Source of the DNA: Rossellomorea aquimaris
GTDB taxonomy: Bacteria > Bacillota > Bacilli > Bacillales > Bacillaceae_B
Assembly: GCF_003315075.1 (NCBI RefSeq)
Contig: NZ_QNRJ01000007.1
Coordinates: forward strand, 124,001 to 188,000
DNA: 64,000 bases
Direction: 5' to 3'
Part shown: positions 52,337 through 62,897 of the stretch, piece by piece
Numbering within the stretch: position 1 is the first letter of the stretch
Layout: each line of letters begins with the position of its first letter
Made by a program: the position numbers and the translations under genes
The notes under the pieces: model-generated
Told to the model about the DNA's origin: nothing
Databases searched by the model: none
What the model saw: only the letters and a program-made list of their open reading frames with translations

Positions 52337-53263
52337 ATGATGGAACAACAAGCATCCAATGTTTTGGAATCAGATAAAGGGTGGAAAATCTGGTGGCAGC
52401 TTACAAGGCCACACACTCTAACAGCAGCATTTGTACCTGTTTTACTAGGCACCGTTCTTGCACTGCAATTTACTACGGTAAGTGTATCATTATTTGCCGC
52501 CATGCTTATTGCATGTTTGCTTATCCAGGCTGCTACCAATATGTTCAACGAGTATTATGACTATAAGCGTGGCCTTGATACAGAGCATTCTGTCGGTATC
52601 GGAGGAGCAATCGTCCGGAACGGGGTCAAACCCTCCACGGTCATAAACCTGGCCTTTTCATTGTACGGAATTGCCCTTTTATTAGGAATTTATATCTGTC
52701 TTAATAGCACATGGTGGCTGGCACTCATAGGTATAGTGTGCATGGCAGCTGGGTACTTTTATACTGGAGGACCTATGCCAATTGCTTACACGCCATTTGG
52801 AGAGATCGTCGCAGGGTTCTTTATGGGACTTGTGATCATTCTCATATCGTTTTACATTCAAACCGGATATATCAATGGGGACAGCATCCTATTATCCGTT
52901 CCCGTTTCCATTTTGGTCGGCGCGATACTGCTGGCAAACAACATCCGCGACCTCGACGGGGATAAAGAAAACGGTAGAAAAACAATCGCCATTCTTTTAG
53001 GAAGAAAAGGAGCGATCATCCTGTTGGGGGGCATGTTTGTCGTATCCTATGGCTGGATAATCGGGCTGGTCCTTGCCGGCGTTTCATCCCCTTGGCTATT
53101 CGTTGCCTTTCTAAGTATCCCGAAAGCCGTCAAGGCCACGACAGGATTCATCGGAAAATCGCATCCAATCGAAATGATGCCCGCCATGAAAGCCACCGCC
53201 CAAACAAACACCATCTTTGGATTCCTTTTATCCATTGGACTATTACTTGCATATATGCTTTAA
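52337..53263 (+). CDS. menA: 1,4-dihydroxy-2-naphthoate polyprenyltransferase MenA
   Basis: Membrane prenyltransferase of 308 residues with about eight hydrophobic segments, UbiA-type. Acidic motifs for magnesium-diphosphate binding are NMFNEYYDYKRGLDTE and NNIRDLDGDKENGRK. It attaches the polyprenyl tail to DHNA, following the product of the men cluster. The frame is open 31 codons upstream, but AAGGGAGAG precedes the ATG ATG pair at 52337, so this start was chosen. It is divergent from menF and ends at its own terminator. Confidence 0.95.
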   Translation: MMEQQASNVLESDKGWKIWWQLTRPHTLTAAFVPVLLGTVLALQFTTVSVSLFAAMLIACLLIQAATNMFNEYYDYKRGLDTEHSVGIGGAIVRNGVKPSTVINLAFSLYGIALLLGIYICLNSTWWLALIGIVCMAAGYFYTGGPMPIAYTPFGEIVAGFFMGLVIILISFYIQTGYINGDSILLSVPVSILVGAILLANNIRDLDGDKENGRKTIAILLGRKGAIILLGGMFVVSYGWIIGLVLAGVSSPWLFVAFLSIPKAVKATTGFIGKSHPIEMMPAMKATAQTNTIFGFLLSIGLLLAYML

Positions 53264-53270
53264 AAAACAT

Positions 53271-53309
53271 GAGTCGACCTTTCATTAAGGGTTCGACTCT
53301 TTTTTTTAT
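53271..53309 (+). terminator. Terminator of menA
   Basis: GAGTCGACC and GGGTTCGACTC pair with one bulge and are followed by TTTTTTTATG. Confidence 0.85.
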
Positions 53310-53385
53310 GTTTTAACAACCCCACTTTCGGATAAAGTATGGTTAGTACATTATTTAAGCGAACATAATGAAGGATGTGAAGAAA

Positions 53386-54141
53386 TTGCTAACAGATAGC
53401 CAAAAACAGACACTAAAACAAGAATTGGTTCAACAGGAAAAACAGTTACAAGAACATTTACATCAGGATTTAGATAATCTTCACCATACAAATGAACGTG
53501 ATAACTCAGGTGAACTCTCCCTTTACGATAATCATCCTGCCGACATGGGAACAGAATTATATGAAAGAGAGAAGGATTTCGCCATAGATGATCACGCCAA
53601 ACTGGAACTAAATAAAATTCACAACGCCCTGCAGGCGATCGAACAAGGAACGTATGGACAATGTAAGGAATGTGGTGAGGAAATTCCTTATGAGCGTTTG
53701 GAAGTCATACCGACGACACTTTATTGTAAAGACCATTCACCGGAACAATCGACACCCCAGGATAGACCAGTAGAGGAAGAAGTACTGCAGCCGCCTGTTG
53801 ACAATGAATTCAGGCACGAAACCGAGGGAAATGTCCGGGATGATCAAGACAGCTTTCAGGAAGTGGGCCGCTTCGGTACATCCGAAACACCTTCTGACTT
53901 CGAAGGTGATTTTGAAGACTATTCCGAATTGTATCAGGATGAAGACACATCAGAAGGATTTACCGAGGATTTCGAATCCTTTGTCGGAACCGACATGGAA
54001 GTCTCCAATCGTAAGGCTTATCCTTCGAAAACCCATGAAGAATACGAGGATATGCTGGATGAGAACAATATGGAATCCACATTGGGTGACATACCGTATA
54101 AAGATGGCGACAGTTATATATCCGAAAAGAAGAAGAAATAA
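53386..54141 (+). CDS. yteA: YteA, TraR/DksA-type zinc-finger protein
   Basis: Protein of 251 residues. The N-terminal coiled-coil helix (LTDSQKQTLKQELVQQEKQL) leads to the HPADMGTELYEREKD motif and a zinc finger CKECGEEIPYERLEVIPTTL with a second pair CKDH, i.e. C-x2-C then C-x2-H, not four cysteines. This is the YteA family, related to DksA/TraR factors that act at the RNA polymerase secondary channel. The C-terminal third is acidic, with D/E-rich stretches. An ATG at 53368 has no ribosome binding site, while AGGA is ten bases before the TTG at 53386, which gives the YteA-like MLTDSQ. Located next to menA as in B. subtilis. Confidence 0.85.
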   Translation: MLTDSQKQTLKQELVQQEKQLQEHLHQDLDNLHHTNERDNSGELSLYDNHPADMGTELYEREKDFAIDDHAKLELNKIHNALQAIEQGTYGQCKECGEEIPYERLEVIPTTLYCKDHSPEQSTPQDRPVEEEVLQPPVDNEFRHETEGNVRDDQDSFQEVGRFGTSETPSDFEGDFEDYSELYQDEDTSEGFTEDFESFVGTDMEVSNRKAYPSKTHEEYEDMLDENNMESTLGDIPYKDGDSYISEKKKK

Positions 54142-54144
54142 TTT

Positions 54145-54177
54145 AAAAAGCTTGGGGAAAGTTTCCCCAAGCTTTTT
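54145..54177. terminator. Bidirectional terminator between yteA and glgP
   Basis: AAAAAGCTTGGGGAAA and TTTCCCCAAGCTTTTT form a perfect 16-bp stem with a 1-base centre, usable on both strands. Confidence 0.9.
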
Positions 54178-54178
54178 C

Positions 54179-56584
54179 CTACTTTATTAAACTGCCCTGT
54201 GCAATGCCCCATATGTCTTTCGCATACTGCTCAATCGTCCGGTCACTCGAGAAATAGCCGGAGTTAGCAATATTCTGCAAGCACATTCGTGACCAATGCT
54301 CTTTATTTTCATACGCTTTTCCTGCTTGTTCATGAGCCCTGACATAGGAGTCGAAATCCCTCAGAACAAAGAATTGATCGTTCTCGGTTAGTAAGGAATC
54401 ATAAATGGTTTCAAAATGGTCACCTGCATCGGGAAGTGTATCGTCAATCAATTGATTCAACACCCTCTTAATGCGGGCATCATAGTGAAAATACTCCATT
54501 GCATAATATCCACCGTGATGCTGATATTTCATCACTTCATCAGCCGTTAAACCAAAAATAAAAATATTCTCTTTTCCTACTTGCTCAAGAATCTCAATAT
54601 TCGCCCCGTCCAATGTTCCGATGGTCAAGGCTCCGTTCATCATGAACTTCATATTTCCTGTACCGGAAGCTTCTTTGCTGGCTGTTGAAATCTGTTCAGA
54701 CAAATCAGCTGCGGGAATGATTTCTTCCGCTAATGATACCCGGTAATTTTCCAGGAAGACGACTTTAATTCTCCCTTTTACAAGTGGGTGGTCATTCACC
54801 AGATCCGCTACAGAGTGAATCAACTTAATGATTTTCTTCGCATAGTAGTAACCCGGGGATGCTTTTGCTCCAAAAATGAACGTTCGCGGATGAAAATCAA
54901 AGCTTGGATCTTCTACACAGCGATTATAGAGGTGAAGAATGTGTAAAACATTCATCAACTGGCGCTTATAAGCATGTAGCCGCTTCACTTGAATATCAAA
55001 TATCGAAGTAGGATCGACGACGATTCCATTACTTTCAAATATTCGATCTGCAAGCTTCCGTTTATTTTCCTGTTTTACATCATACAGGTCCTTAAGAAAC
55101 GCCGTATCATGATGATAGTCTTTCAAGTCCGCTAACTTACCGGGATCTTTAATCCATCCATCCCCGATGGAAGACGATATCAGATTCGACAGTGAAGGGT
55201 TGCTATTCAATAGCCATCTTCTATGTGTAATGCCATTCGTCTTACTATTAAATTTATCAGGATAATATTGATAGAATAAGTTCATTTCTCTTAGCTTTAA
55301 GATTTCAGTATGAATCTTTGCCACTCCATTCACACTAAAGCTTCCTACGATCGCCAGATGAGCCATTTTCACTTCATCATGGGAGATGATCGCCATATCC
55401 TCTATCCGCTTCCAATCACCAGGATACTCCTTCCACAATTCCTGACAGAATCGCTCATTGATTTCATTCACGATCATATGGATGCGTGGCAGCAGGGGTT
55501 GGAAAATACGGATCGGCCATCTCTCCAATGCTTCTGAAAGAGTCGTATGGTTCGTATAGGCAAATGTATTCGTCGTGATTTCCCACGCTTCTTCCCATTC
55601 AAAGGAATACTCATCAAGAAGGACCCTCATCAGTTCTGGAATCGCGAGAACCGGATGAGTATCATTGATATGGATTGAAATGTTTTCATGAAGCTCCTTC
55701 AGATCCCCATTCCGATACAGGTAGGAATCAAGGATAGAACGGATGCTTGCCGATACCAAGAAATATTGCTGTTTCAGTCGCAGAATTTTCCCTTCTTCAT
55801 GGGTATCGTCGGGATAAAGAAATTCGGTGATCGCTTCCGTATCACGCTTGTATTTCATCATATCTTTCCCGGCTTTATAGGCAGCGGGCTCAGCACTCCA
55901 TAAACGAAGAGTATTGACCGTCGACGTCTCAAATCCTACCACAGGCATATCATAAGGAACGGCCGCTACAACTTCTGCATCCACATGTCGAAACTTCAGT
56001 ACATCATTATCCGTATAAGATTCCACCTTACCCCAGAAAGGTACTTCGACGGTAAGATCTGACTTTCGAACTTCCCATACATGTCCATGACGCAGCCACT
56101 GCTCCGGAAGCTCCATCTGAAAACCGTTGACAATCTTTTGTTCAAACAATCCATGCTTGTAACGGATCCCATAGCCATGACCAGGTAAATTAAGGGAAGC
56201 CAAGGAGTCCAGGAAACATGCAGCCAAGCGACCCAGACCACCGTTTCCGAGTCCCGCATCGTGCTCAACCTCTTCCATTTCAGCAAGGTCTATTCCCAGA
56301 TCCTTCAATCCCTTATCCACAATATCGTAGATTCCTAAATTCATCAGGTTCTGACGAAGCAGGCGTCCAAGGAGAAATTCAATCGATAAGTAATACACCT
56401 GCTTTTGTTTACTGAACCGGTACTGCTCATTCGTATGAATCCAGTTCATCGAGATGTATTCCCGTATAAGATGACCTAATGTAAAAAACTGATCCTGACT
56501 GGTGGATTCAGGAAACGTCTTTCCATACATCATTTCAAGCTTCTTCAGAAACATTTCTTTAAATTCAATCGGATCAGAAAACAT
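54179..56584 (-). CDS. glgP: Glycogen phosphorylase
   Basis: GT35 phosphorylase of 801 residues that releases glucose-1-phosphate from glycogen ends. The pyridoxal-phosphate lysine lies in EASGTGNMKFMMNG, and the N-terminal GNGGLGRLAACFLDSL is the conserved substrate segment. Another motif is FQVKRLHAYKRQ-like FDIQVKRLHAYKRQ. Ten codons are open upstream, but AAGGAG is nine bases before the ATG at 56584, which is therefore the better start. It still overlaps the glgA stop by 11 bp and is the last gene of glgBCDAP. It works against glgA, breaking down the polymer the rest of the operon makes. Confidence 0.96.
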   Translation of the reverse strand: MFSDPIEFKEMFLKKLEMMYGKTFPESTSQDQFFTLGHLIREYISMNWIHTNEQYRFSKQKQVYYLSIEFLLGRLLRQNLMNLGIYDIVDKGLKDLGIDLAEMEEVEHDAGLGNGGLGRLAACFLDSLASLNLPGHGYGIRYKHGLFEQKIVNGFQMELPEQWLRHGHVWEVRKSDLTVEVPFWGKVESYTDNDVLKFRHVDAEVVAAVPYDMPVVGFETSTVNTLRLWSAEPAAYKAGKDMMKYKRDTEAITEFLYPDDTHEEGKILRLKQQYFLVSASIRSILDSYLYRNGDLKELHENISIHINDTHPVLAIPELMRVLLDEYSFEWEEAWEITTNTFAYTNHTTLSEALERWPIRIFQPLLPRIHMIVNEINERFCQELWKEYPGDWKRIEDMAIISHDEVKMAHLAIVGSFSVNGVAKIHTEILKLREMNLFYQYYPDKFNSKTNGITHRRWLLNSNPSLSNLISSSIGDGWIKDPGKLADLKDYHHDTAFLKDLYDVKQENKRKLADRIFESNGIVVDPTSIFDIQVKRLHAYKRQLMNVLHILHLYNRCVEDPSFDFHPRTFIFGAKASPGYYYAKKIIKLIHSVADLVNDHPLVKGRIKVVFLENYRVSLAEEIIPAADLSEQISTASKEASGTGNMKFMMNGALTIGTLDGANIEILEQVGKENIFIFGLTADEVMKYQHHGGYYAMEYFHYDARIKRVLNQLIDDTLPDAGDHFETIYDSLLTENDQFFVLRDFDSYVRAHEQAGKAYENKEHWSRMCLQNIANSGYFSSDRTIEQYAKDIWGIAQGSLIK

Positions 56585-58019
56585 GGCTTTCACTCCTTGA
56601 TACCAGGTCAGCATATAGTTGATTATACTTAAAGGCCGATTGAGCCCAACTATAATCTTTATTCATTGCGGTTCGTACAATATGATTCCATGTTTCCGGA
56701 TCTTCGTAGAAATACGATAGAGCTCTTCGATAGGTGTAGAGCATATCGTGAGCATTAAAGTTCTTAAACGAAAAACCGTTCCCTGTCTTCGTTTCTTCAT
56801 TATAGGATTCAACCGTATCGTTCAATCCGCCTGTTTCCCGGACAAGCGGAAGGGCTCCATATCTCATGGCGATTAATTGACCCAGTCCGCACGGTTCGAA
56901 CTTAGAAGGCATCAGGAACAAATCACTGGCAGAATAGATCTGTTTTGCCAGTTCCTCATTAAATCCGATTTGCACTCTGACCTTATCCGGATACGTCCAT
57001 TCCATCTCCCTGAAGAACTGTTCAAACTCCCAATCCCCTGTTCCCAACAGGACAAACTGAACATTTTCCTGGATCATTTCATGAAAGACTCCCCTGACCA
57101 GCTCAAGCCCTTTTTGATTCGTTAACCTTGAAATGATGGATACAAGAGGAATTCCTTCATTCTCCTCGAGCCCGAGGCTTTTTTGCAGATGACGCTTTGC
57201 CTGCTTCTTCCCATGAAGGTTGCCGCTGAAATAAGGAAACTCTCCCTCATCCGGATTGTACACTTCATCGTCGATCCCATTGAGGATACCCAATAATTGG
57301 TTGTATCGTTGACCCAGGATATTATGAAGCTTTTCTCCATAGTAAGGCGTGAGGATTTCTTCTTTATATGTAGGACTCACAGTTGTGACAAAATCCGAAG
57401 AAATGAGCGCCCCTTTCATGAAATTGATGTTTCCATAAAACTCGAGGTATTCATGATGAAAATACTTCTCAGGGATGTCTAACAAGTCAGTCATCACCTG
57501 TTTAGGATAAATCCCTTGAAATTGCAGATTATGAATGGTGAACACGCTACGGATAAAGGAATAGCCGGGTCTCTCCTGATACTCGCTTCTCAACAAGAAC
57601 GGAACCATGCCTGTGTGCCAGTCATGACAGTGAATCACATCAGGGTAAAAATCGAGGACAGCGATACTTTCCAATACGGCTCTTGTAAAATACGCGAATC
57701 GCTCCCCGTCATCAAAATATCCGTATAGACGATCCCGATTAAAATAGTATTCATTGTCGACAAAATAATACGTTACTCCATTTTCATTGTACTCTTCAAT
57801 TCCACAATACTGATTTCGCCAGCCAACTGACACGAAAAACTCTTTCTTTCGTTTCATTTTCGAACGAAACTCCTGAGGGATTCCACCGTATTTAGGCAGA
57901 ATCACCCTGACATCCGTCCCTAAACTCCTTAACTCCTTAGGCAGGGCGCCTGCAACGTCCGCTAAGCCTCCAGATTTAATGAAAGGGACACACTCGGATA
58001 CTACAAATAACACTTTCAC
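56574..58019 (-). CDS. glgA: Glycogen synthase
   Basis: GT5 glycosyltransferase of 481 residues that adds glucose from ADP-glucose to glycogen. The ADP-binding KSGGLADVAGALP motif is at residues 16-28, and the conserved HCHDWHTGMVPFLL and the acceptor-site ESFYEDPETW-like tail follow. The catalytic EPCGLGQL motif is near residue 378. It starts with GTG, overlapping the glgD stop by four bases (GTGA). It overlaps glgP by 11 bp at its 3' end, so the operon is tightly coupled. Confidence 0.96.
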   Translation of the reverse strand: MKVLFVVSECVPFIKSGGLADVAGALPKELRSLGTDVRVILPKYGGIPQEFRSKMKRKKEFFVSVGWRNQYCGIEEYNENGVTYYFVDNEYYFNRDRLYGYFDDGERFAYFTRAVLESIAVLDFYPDVIHCHDWHTGMVPFLLRSEYQERPGYSFIRSVFTIHNLQFQGIYPKQVMTDLLDIPEKYFHHEYLEFYGNINFMKGALISSDFVTTVSPTYKEEILTPYYGEKLHNILGQRYNQLLGILNGIDDEVYNPDEGEFPYFSGNLHGKKQAKRHLQKSLGLEENEGIPLVSIISRLTNQKGLELVRGVFHEMIQENVQFVLLGTGDWEFEQFFREMEWTYPDKVRVQIGFNEELAKQIYSASDLFLMPSKFEPCGLGQLIAMRYGALPLVRETGGLNDTVESYNEETKTGNGFSFKNFNAHDMLYTYRRALSYFYEDPETWNHIVRTAMNKDYSWAQSAFKYNQLYADLVSRSESHVF

Positions 58020-59044
58020 GAATTCATCAGCGCTCCTTGAATCATCCCTTTGCGAATGACTATTGGGTTGTTTGGATCTCCGATAAGCTTTACGCCATCC
58101 TCAATTTTCACATCTTTATCCAAGATCACATTCTCTAGTACACAGTTATCTCCAATTTGGCTCTTCTGCATAATGATGCTGCTTGAAATCGTTGTATTTT
58201 TTCCAACCTTCACCGCTCTGAACATCGTAGAATTCTTCACTTGGCCTTCAATGAAGCACCCATTAGCGATGATGCTATTCTTTACACTTGCAGCCGATGT
58301 GTAGCGTGTAGGCGGCTCATCCTTCACCTTTGTATAAATTGGCATATCTTTCTTGAACAGCTCTTTCCAATAAGATAAGTTCATCAGCTTCATGCTGGCA
58401 TCATAGTATTCTTCAATACAATCAATCGTTTGAACAAATCCATCATGCTCATAGCCGCACACCTTGAAACCGCTATCCATATCCTCCACGACATCCTGCA
58501 TACATGTATAGCCTGTTTCACGTCGTTTCTGGATCAAATCAATGAGTGTATTCGTTTTCACCAAGTACATGTCTATAGAGTTTCCGTTATGACGCATTTC
58601 AGTTATATCACAGCCGATTCGCATATGGCGTTCAAGGACCGGTTGGTAGTCAATATTACATAACGTAAAGCAATTGCTGATCAATGCGTACTCCTGTGTA
58701 CTTCGCTTAAAATAGTCCAGGTGATGAGCGAAGTGATTAAATGACCCCACACCCTCTTCACTTGCTTCCAGGCCTGGTGCCGGGAAGAAAAACAACCCAT
58801 CACGCTTTCGGTTCAGATCCCAGTTCTTCCCCGATCCAAGATGATCCATAAGGGAACGGTATTGAAACTTAGGGAAGATCGCAACGGAACCAATATCCGA
58901 ATTCACCATATTGGAAAGTACAAAGTCGATCAGGCGATATCTGCCCGCAATCGGAAGGGCCGCTAATGAACGATGTAACAGTAAATCCTCTAACGAATCA
59001 TAGTAACTAGTAGCATCAATAACTCCAAGCATAGTATTTTTCAA
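58016..59044 (-). CDS. glgD: GlgD, regulatory subunit of glucose-1-phosphate adenylyltransferase
   Basis: Protein of 342 residues related to GlgC, about 45 residues shorter. The N-terminus MKNTMLGVIDATSYYDSLED lacks the GGxGxRL nucleotide loop present in GlgC, so it should not be catalytic. Conserved sugar-nucleotide fold segments remain (PIAGRYRLIDFVLSNMVNSD), as does the C-terminal left-handed beta-helix (GCFIEGQVKNSTMF). In B. subtilis GlgC and GlgD form a heterotetramer. It starts with TTG, AGGAGG seven bases upstream. It follows glgC after 40 bp. Confidence 0.92.
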   Translation of the reverse strand: MKNTMLGVIDATSYYDSLEDLLLHRSLAALPIAGRYRLIDFVLSNMVNSDIGSVAIFPKFQYRSLMDHLGSGKNWDLNRKRDGLFFFPAPGLEASEEGVGSFNHFAHHLDYFKRSTQEYALISNCFTLCNIDYQPVLERHMRIGCDITEMRHNGNSIDMYLVKTNTLIDLIQKRRETGYTCMQDVVEDMDSGFKVCGYEHDGFVQTIDCIEEYYDASMKLMNLSYWKELFKKDMPIYTKVKDEPPTRYTSAASVKNSIIANGCFIEGQVKNSTMFRAVKVGKNTTISSSIIMQKSQIGDNCVLENVILDKDVKIEDGVKLIGDPNNPIVIRKGMIQGALMNS

Positions 59045-59084
59045 AACACTTCCTCCTCTTATGTTGTAATGTGGTTTTCAACCC

Positions 59085-60242
59085 TTACACTTTTTCTTGT
59101 TCCAGTAGTGTTTCAATGAATGATTCCGTAACCAAAATGATTTCATCCGATCCTTCTTCCGGCATGATGCATAGGCCGCTCGGAACCTTGACATTCGACG
59201 GCACGATCGCCTGCTCGATATAGGCGTTTTCCCCAATGACAGCATCCGGCATAATGACTGAGCGACTGACATGCGCTCCCTTTTTCACTGTGGTTCCTTG
59301 AAACAAGACGGATTTGCGGATGGTACCTTCAATCGTACATCCTTCGTTCACAAGAGATCCCTCCACAGAGGCTTCTTCAGAAATATATTGAGGCGGCTCA
59401 TTTGGATTAACCGAATACACTCTCCAGTCGTGATCGAACAGATTCAGCTCATTTTCCTCATCAATCAAGTCCATATTGGCTTCCCATAGGCTCTTAACCG
59501 TTCCGACATCTTTCCAGTACCCTTTAAACGGATAAGCCATCAGCTTTTTCTTCTCATCAAGCAGCAAAGGGATAACATCCTTCCCAAAGTCATGGCTGGA
59601 ATCGGGATTACGCTCATCCATCTCCAAGTAATCCTTAAGCACTGAATAATTGAAAATATAGATACCCATCGAAGCTAGATTACTCTTAGGAAAAGCCGGT
59701 TTTTCCTCGAACTCTGTGATTCTCATTTCCTCATTTGTGTTCATAAGACCGAACCTGCTTGCCTCATCCCAGCCTACTTCAATGACAGAAATCGAAACGT
59801 CTGCTTTCTTCTCAATGTGATAATCCAGCATTTTGCTGTAATCCATCTTATAAATGTGATCTCCCGATAGAATCAATACATATTCAGGATCATATTGCTC
59901 AAGATAGTTCATATTTTGATAGATCGCGCTGGCCGTTCCCGTATACCAGCGCATCTCGGATGATTCCGCATAAGGCGGCAGTACGGTCACTCCACCATTT
60001 TTACGATCAAGATCCCATGCACTTCCAATCCCGATATAAGAATTCAATACTAATGGTTGGTACTGAGTAAGGACACCCACCGTATCAATCCCGGAGTTCG
60101 TACAATTGCTCAATGTGAAATCAATAATGCGGTATTTCCCTCCAAAAGGTACGGCTGGTTTTGCCAGGCTCTTTGTCAATGAGCTTAACCGGCTCCCTTT
60201 TCCACCTGCTAATAACATCGCTACACATCTACCTTTTCCCAT
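59085..60242 (-). CDS. glgC: Glucose-1-phosphate adenylyltransferase catalytic subunit GlgC
   Basis: ADP-glucose pyrophosphorylase of 385 residues. The nucleotide loop [10 protein letters not shown] is at the N-terminus, then [20 protein letters not shown], the catalytic aspartate in [11 protein letters not shown] and the GYWKDVGT motif. The C-terminal beta-helix bears hexapeptide repeats ([16 protein letters not shown]). Six extra codons are open upstream, but GGGGAGAG is near the ATG at 60242, with 14 bp to the glgB stop. It forms a complex with GlgD and supplies ADP-glucose to glgA. Second gene of the operon. Confidence 0.96.
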   Translation of the reverse strand: MGKGRCVAMLLAGGKGSRLSSLTKSLAKPAVPFGGKYRIIDFTLSNCTNSGIDTVGVLTQYQPLVLNSYIGIGSAWDLDRKNGGVTVLPPYAESSEMRWYTGTASAIYQNMNYLEQYDPEYVLILSGDHIYKMDYSKMLDYHIEKKADVSISVIEVGWDEASRFGLMNTNEEMRITEFEEKPAFPKSNLASMGIYIFNYSVLKDYLEMDERNPDSSHDFGKDVIPLLLDEKKKLMAYPFKGYWKDVGTVKSLWEANMDLIDEENELNLFDHDWRVYSVNPNEPPQYISEEASVEGSLVNEGCTIEGTIRKSVLFQGTTVKKGAHVSRSVIMPDAVIGENAYIEQAIVPSNVKVPSGLCIMPEEGSDEIILVTESFIETLLEQEKV

Positions 60243-60256
60243 CCTTCTCTCCCCTT

Positions 60257-62116
60257 TCAATCTATTGGTTTTAAATAAACGGCTGCGTATGGTGGAATCG
60301 TCATTTCCACATATCCATCTCTTCCATGGTACGACTCATTGTGCACAACAAGAGGCATTGGATTCACCTGATGAGAACCCCCAAATCGTTCATCATCGCT
60401 ATTCCAAATTTCTTCATAAGAAGAAACCTTATTCACACCCACCTTATACTGGTGGTACACATGAGGGCTGAAATTACAGATCACTACAAGATGATCTCCC
60501 TTCTCTTTCCCATTTCTGATAAAAGAGAAAATCTGCTGCTCACTATTATCCACATCCACCCATTCAAATCCTTCTGAACGATGATCCATTTGGAATAATG
60601 GTTCAGCACCTTTATATAAATGCATAAGTTCTTTAAAATATGAATTGAATTTGTGATGAAAATCGTAATCCAACAAATGCCAATCTAATTCCTCTAAATC
60701 CTTCCACTCTGAAAACGGGGCAAGTTCACTTCCCATAAACAGAAGCTTTTTCCCTGGATGAGCCATCATATAGCTCAGAAGCAGCCGGTATTGAGCGAAT
60801 TTCTGCCAGTAATCACCGGGCATTTTATTCAATAATGACTTCTTCCCATGGACCACCTCGTCATGGGAAAACGGAAGCACATAATTCTCTGAATACGCAT
60901 ATAACAAGGAAAAGGTTATAAGAGAATGTACATGCCTTCTTTCAGACGTATCTGTTTCCATATATTTAAGGACGTCATTCATCCATCCCATATTCCACTT
61001 ATAATTAAAGCCCAGTCCTCCATAATGAACAGGGGATGTCACCTGAGGCCAGTCTGTAGAATCCTCTGCTATCATCAAAATCGAAGAGTCATACTCAAAA
61101 ACGGCCTTATTCAAGTTTTTTAGAAACTGTAAGGCTCCCTCATTAGGAGCAAGCTCTCCCTGGTTTGCCCAGTAAATAATATTGGCCACTGCATCAATCC
61201 GGAAGCCATCAATATGATACAGATCCATCCAGAAACGTGCATTCGATATCAGGAAGCTTCTCACTTCCCCCTTACCTAAATCAAAATTTGCCGTTCCCCA
61301 CGTATAATTCTCACGGTCCCGTTCCTCTCCATACTCATAAGCAAACGAACCATCAAATTCATATAACCCGTGGGCATCTTTACAAAAATGACCCGGGACC
61401 CAATCCAAAATCACGCCAATATTATGTAAATGACATTCATTCACGAACGCCATCAATTCATGAGGTGAGCCGTAGCGACTAGTCGGTGAATAATAACCAG
61501 TACCCTGATACCCCCAAGAACGATCAAACGGATGCTCCGTGACAGGCAGCAACTCAATATGTGTAAATCCTTGTTCTTTCACATGAGGAATTAATTGTTG
61601 AGCTAATTCCTTATAAGATAGAAACTTACCCGCTTTCTTCTTCCATGTGCCCAAATGCACTTCATAAATCGCCATAGGCTTGTCATAGACCGTCGAACTG
61701 GCTCGATCCTCCAGCCACTTCTCATCCTCCCAAGAAAATCCCTGCAGCTCATACACCACGCTTGCAGTATTTGGACGCTTCTCAGAAGCAAACCCATATG
61801 GATCCGCCTTCAGCTTCTTTAAACCTGATAGAGTGGTAATCTCGTACTTATACGTTTCTCCCGATAGATCCCCATCTATGCGAATTGTCCATAAACCTTC
61901 GTTATTCCGCCGTGTAAGTTCATACCCGGCTCCATTCCAATGATTAAAAGAGCCAACCAATGAAACATGTCTTGCTTTCGGTGCCCAAACGCAAAATTCT
62001 GTATAGGTCCCAGCGGAATCTCTTCTCACATGTGAACCCATAAACTGATAGGCCTGCTGCAAATTTCCCTCATGAAACAAAAAAACATCATAATCTGATA
62101 TGGTCATTGCGTTCAT
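60257..62116 (-). CDS. glgB: 1,4-alpha-glucan branching enzyme
   Basis: GH13 branching enzyme of 619 residues. Domains in order: an N-terminal CBM48 (about 25-110, [20 protein letters not shown]), a catalytic barrel with the nucleophile aspartate in [13 protein letters not shown], general acid glutamate in LMIAEDST and transition-state aspartate in [12 protein letters not shown], and a C-terminal beta-sandwich. It makes alpha-1,6 branches in glycogen. The start is one of the ATG codons at 62116 or 62107 after AGGTGAG. It is the first gene of glgBCDAP, with its promoter in the roughly 150 bp upstream; no SigE-type promoter could be fixed. Confidence 0.96.
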   Translation of the reverse strand: MNAMTISDYDVFLFHEGNLQQAYQFMGSHVRRDSAGTYTEFCVWAPKARHVSLVGSFNHWNGAGYELTRRNNEGLWTIRIDGDLSGETYKYEITTLSGLKKLKADPYGFASEKRPNTASVVYELQGFSWEDEKWLEDRASSTVYDKPMAIYEVHLGTWKKKAGKFLSYKELAQQLIPHVKEQGFTHIELLPVTEHPFDRSWGYQGTGYYSPTSRYGSPHELMAFVNECHLHNIGVILDWVPGHFCKDAHGLYEFDGSFAYEYGEERDRENYTWGTANFDLGKGEVRSFLISNARFWMDLYHIDGFRIDAVANIIYWANQGELAPNEGALQFLKNLNKAVFEYDSSILMIAEDSTDWPQVTSPVHYGGLGFNYKWNMGWMNDVLKYMETDTSERRHVHSLITFSLLYAYSENYVLPFSHDEVVHGKKSLLNKMPGDYWQKFAQYRLLLSYMMAHPGKKLLFMGSELAPFSEWKDLEELDWHLLDYDFHHKFNSYFKELMHLYKGAEPLFQMDHRSEGFEWVDVDNSEQQIFSFIRNGKEKGDHLVVICNFSPHVYHQYKVGVNKVSSYEEIWNSDDERFGGSHQVNPMPLVVHNESYHGRDGYVEMTIPPYAAVYLKPID

Positions 62117-62897
62117 CAACTCACCTACATTTTTTCAATCTACTTACTACTTTCTTTCAACTTCATCAAAATCCTCTTTATTATCGTCGCTCAATTACGA
62201 CAATTTCCTACATACTTATGATAAAATGGTTCGCTTTTGGAAAGTCTTACTAAATGGTAAGGTTTACATTGGAAGAACATAGGGGAAACGTGTTGAATTC
62301 ATAGCGTAATTTGTCGAAAGTTTTTATATTAAAAAAGTGAAATTTTAGGGAAATGCAGAAGGATTCCGGTATTTTGTATCGTTTTTGGCTGGTTGTGAGA
62401 TTGATGGCGATGTCGAATTGAGGAGTGATTAGGAATGGATGATAAATCTGGCGGTTGCTTGTTTAGGGTGGATAAACCCTGTTTTATGGGATTTTTTATG
62501 GGACAATAAAGGAGGAATCATGCATAGTGTAATCTTTGGAGGAGGTAGGGGGCTATTCAATACTTTGAGAAGATTAATGGGGAGATTAAGAGGTGGTTGA
62601 TGCCTTTTATTCTTCGATGATCACTGACTGAATACCCCCTCACATCTTCCGATTATCGTATTGAAAAATTCGAGCTAATAAGAAGATTGTAGAAGTTGAT
62701 AATATATGTTGGAAAGTCGATAATAAAGTGGTCATAGTCGATAATATATCCCTCGTACAGAAGTAGAAGCATGCTTTCTCATGTAAAACCGCTTATTTTA
62801 ATCCCGATCTGGCTCCATATTCAATTAAATCGCTTCATTAAGTCATGTTTTTAATTTATTTTTAATAAAATGACCACCAACTTTACTTTGTATAACA
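62117..62897. other. Long intergenic region between glgB and the tRNA cluster
   Basis: About 780 bp with no supported gene. It holds the glgB promoter region, tract E (62674-62757) and, at its right end, the tRNA-cluster terminator. The 350 bp at 62290-62640 contains short GGAGG-like motifs but no reading frame of convincing composition. Confidence 0.6.
62674..62757. repeat. Tract E: four cores at exact 21-bp spacing
   Basis: GTTGATAATA, GTCGATAATA and GTCGATAATA start at 62695, 62716 and 62737, and a diverged copy GCTAATAAGA at 62674. Intervening bases vary. Same architecture as tracts A-C but a different core. Confidence 0.7.

Noticed and set aside
53798..54190. Second frame inside the acidic tail of yteA
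   Set aside because: Biased composition of the D/E-rich coding region creates it; it has no start signals and ends in the terminator.
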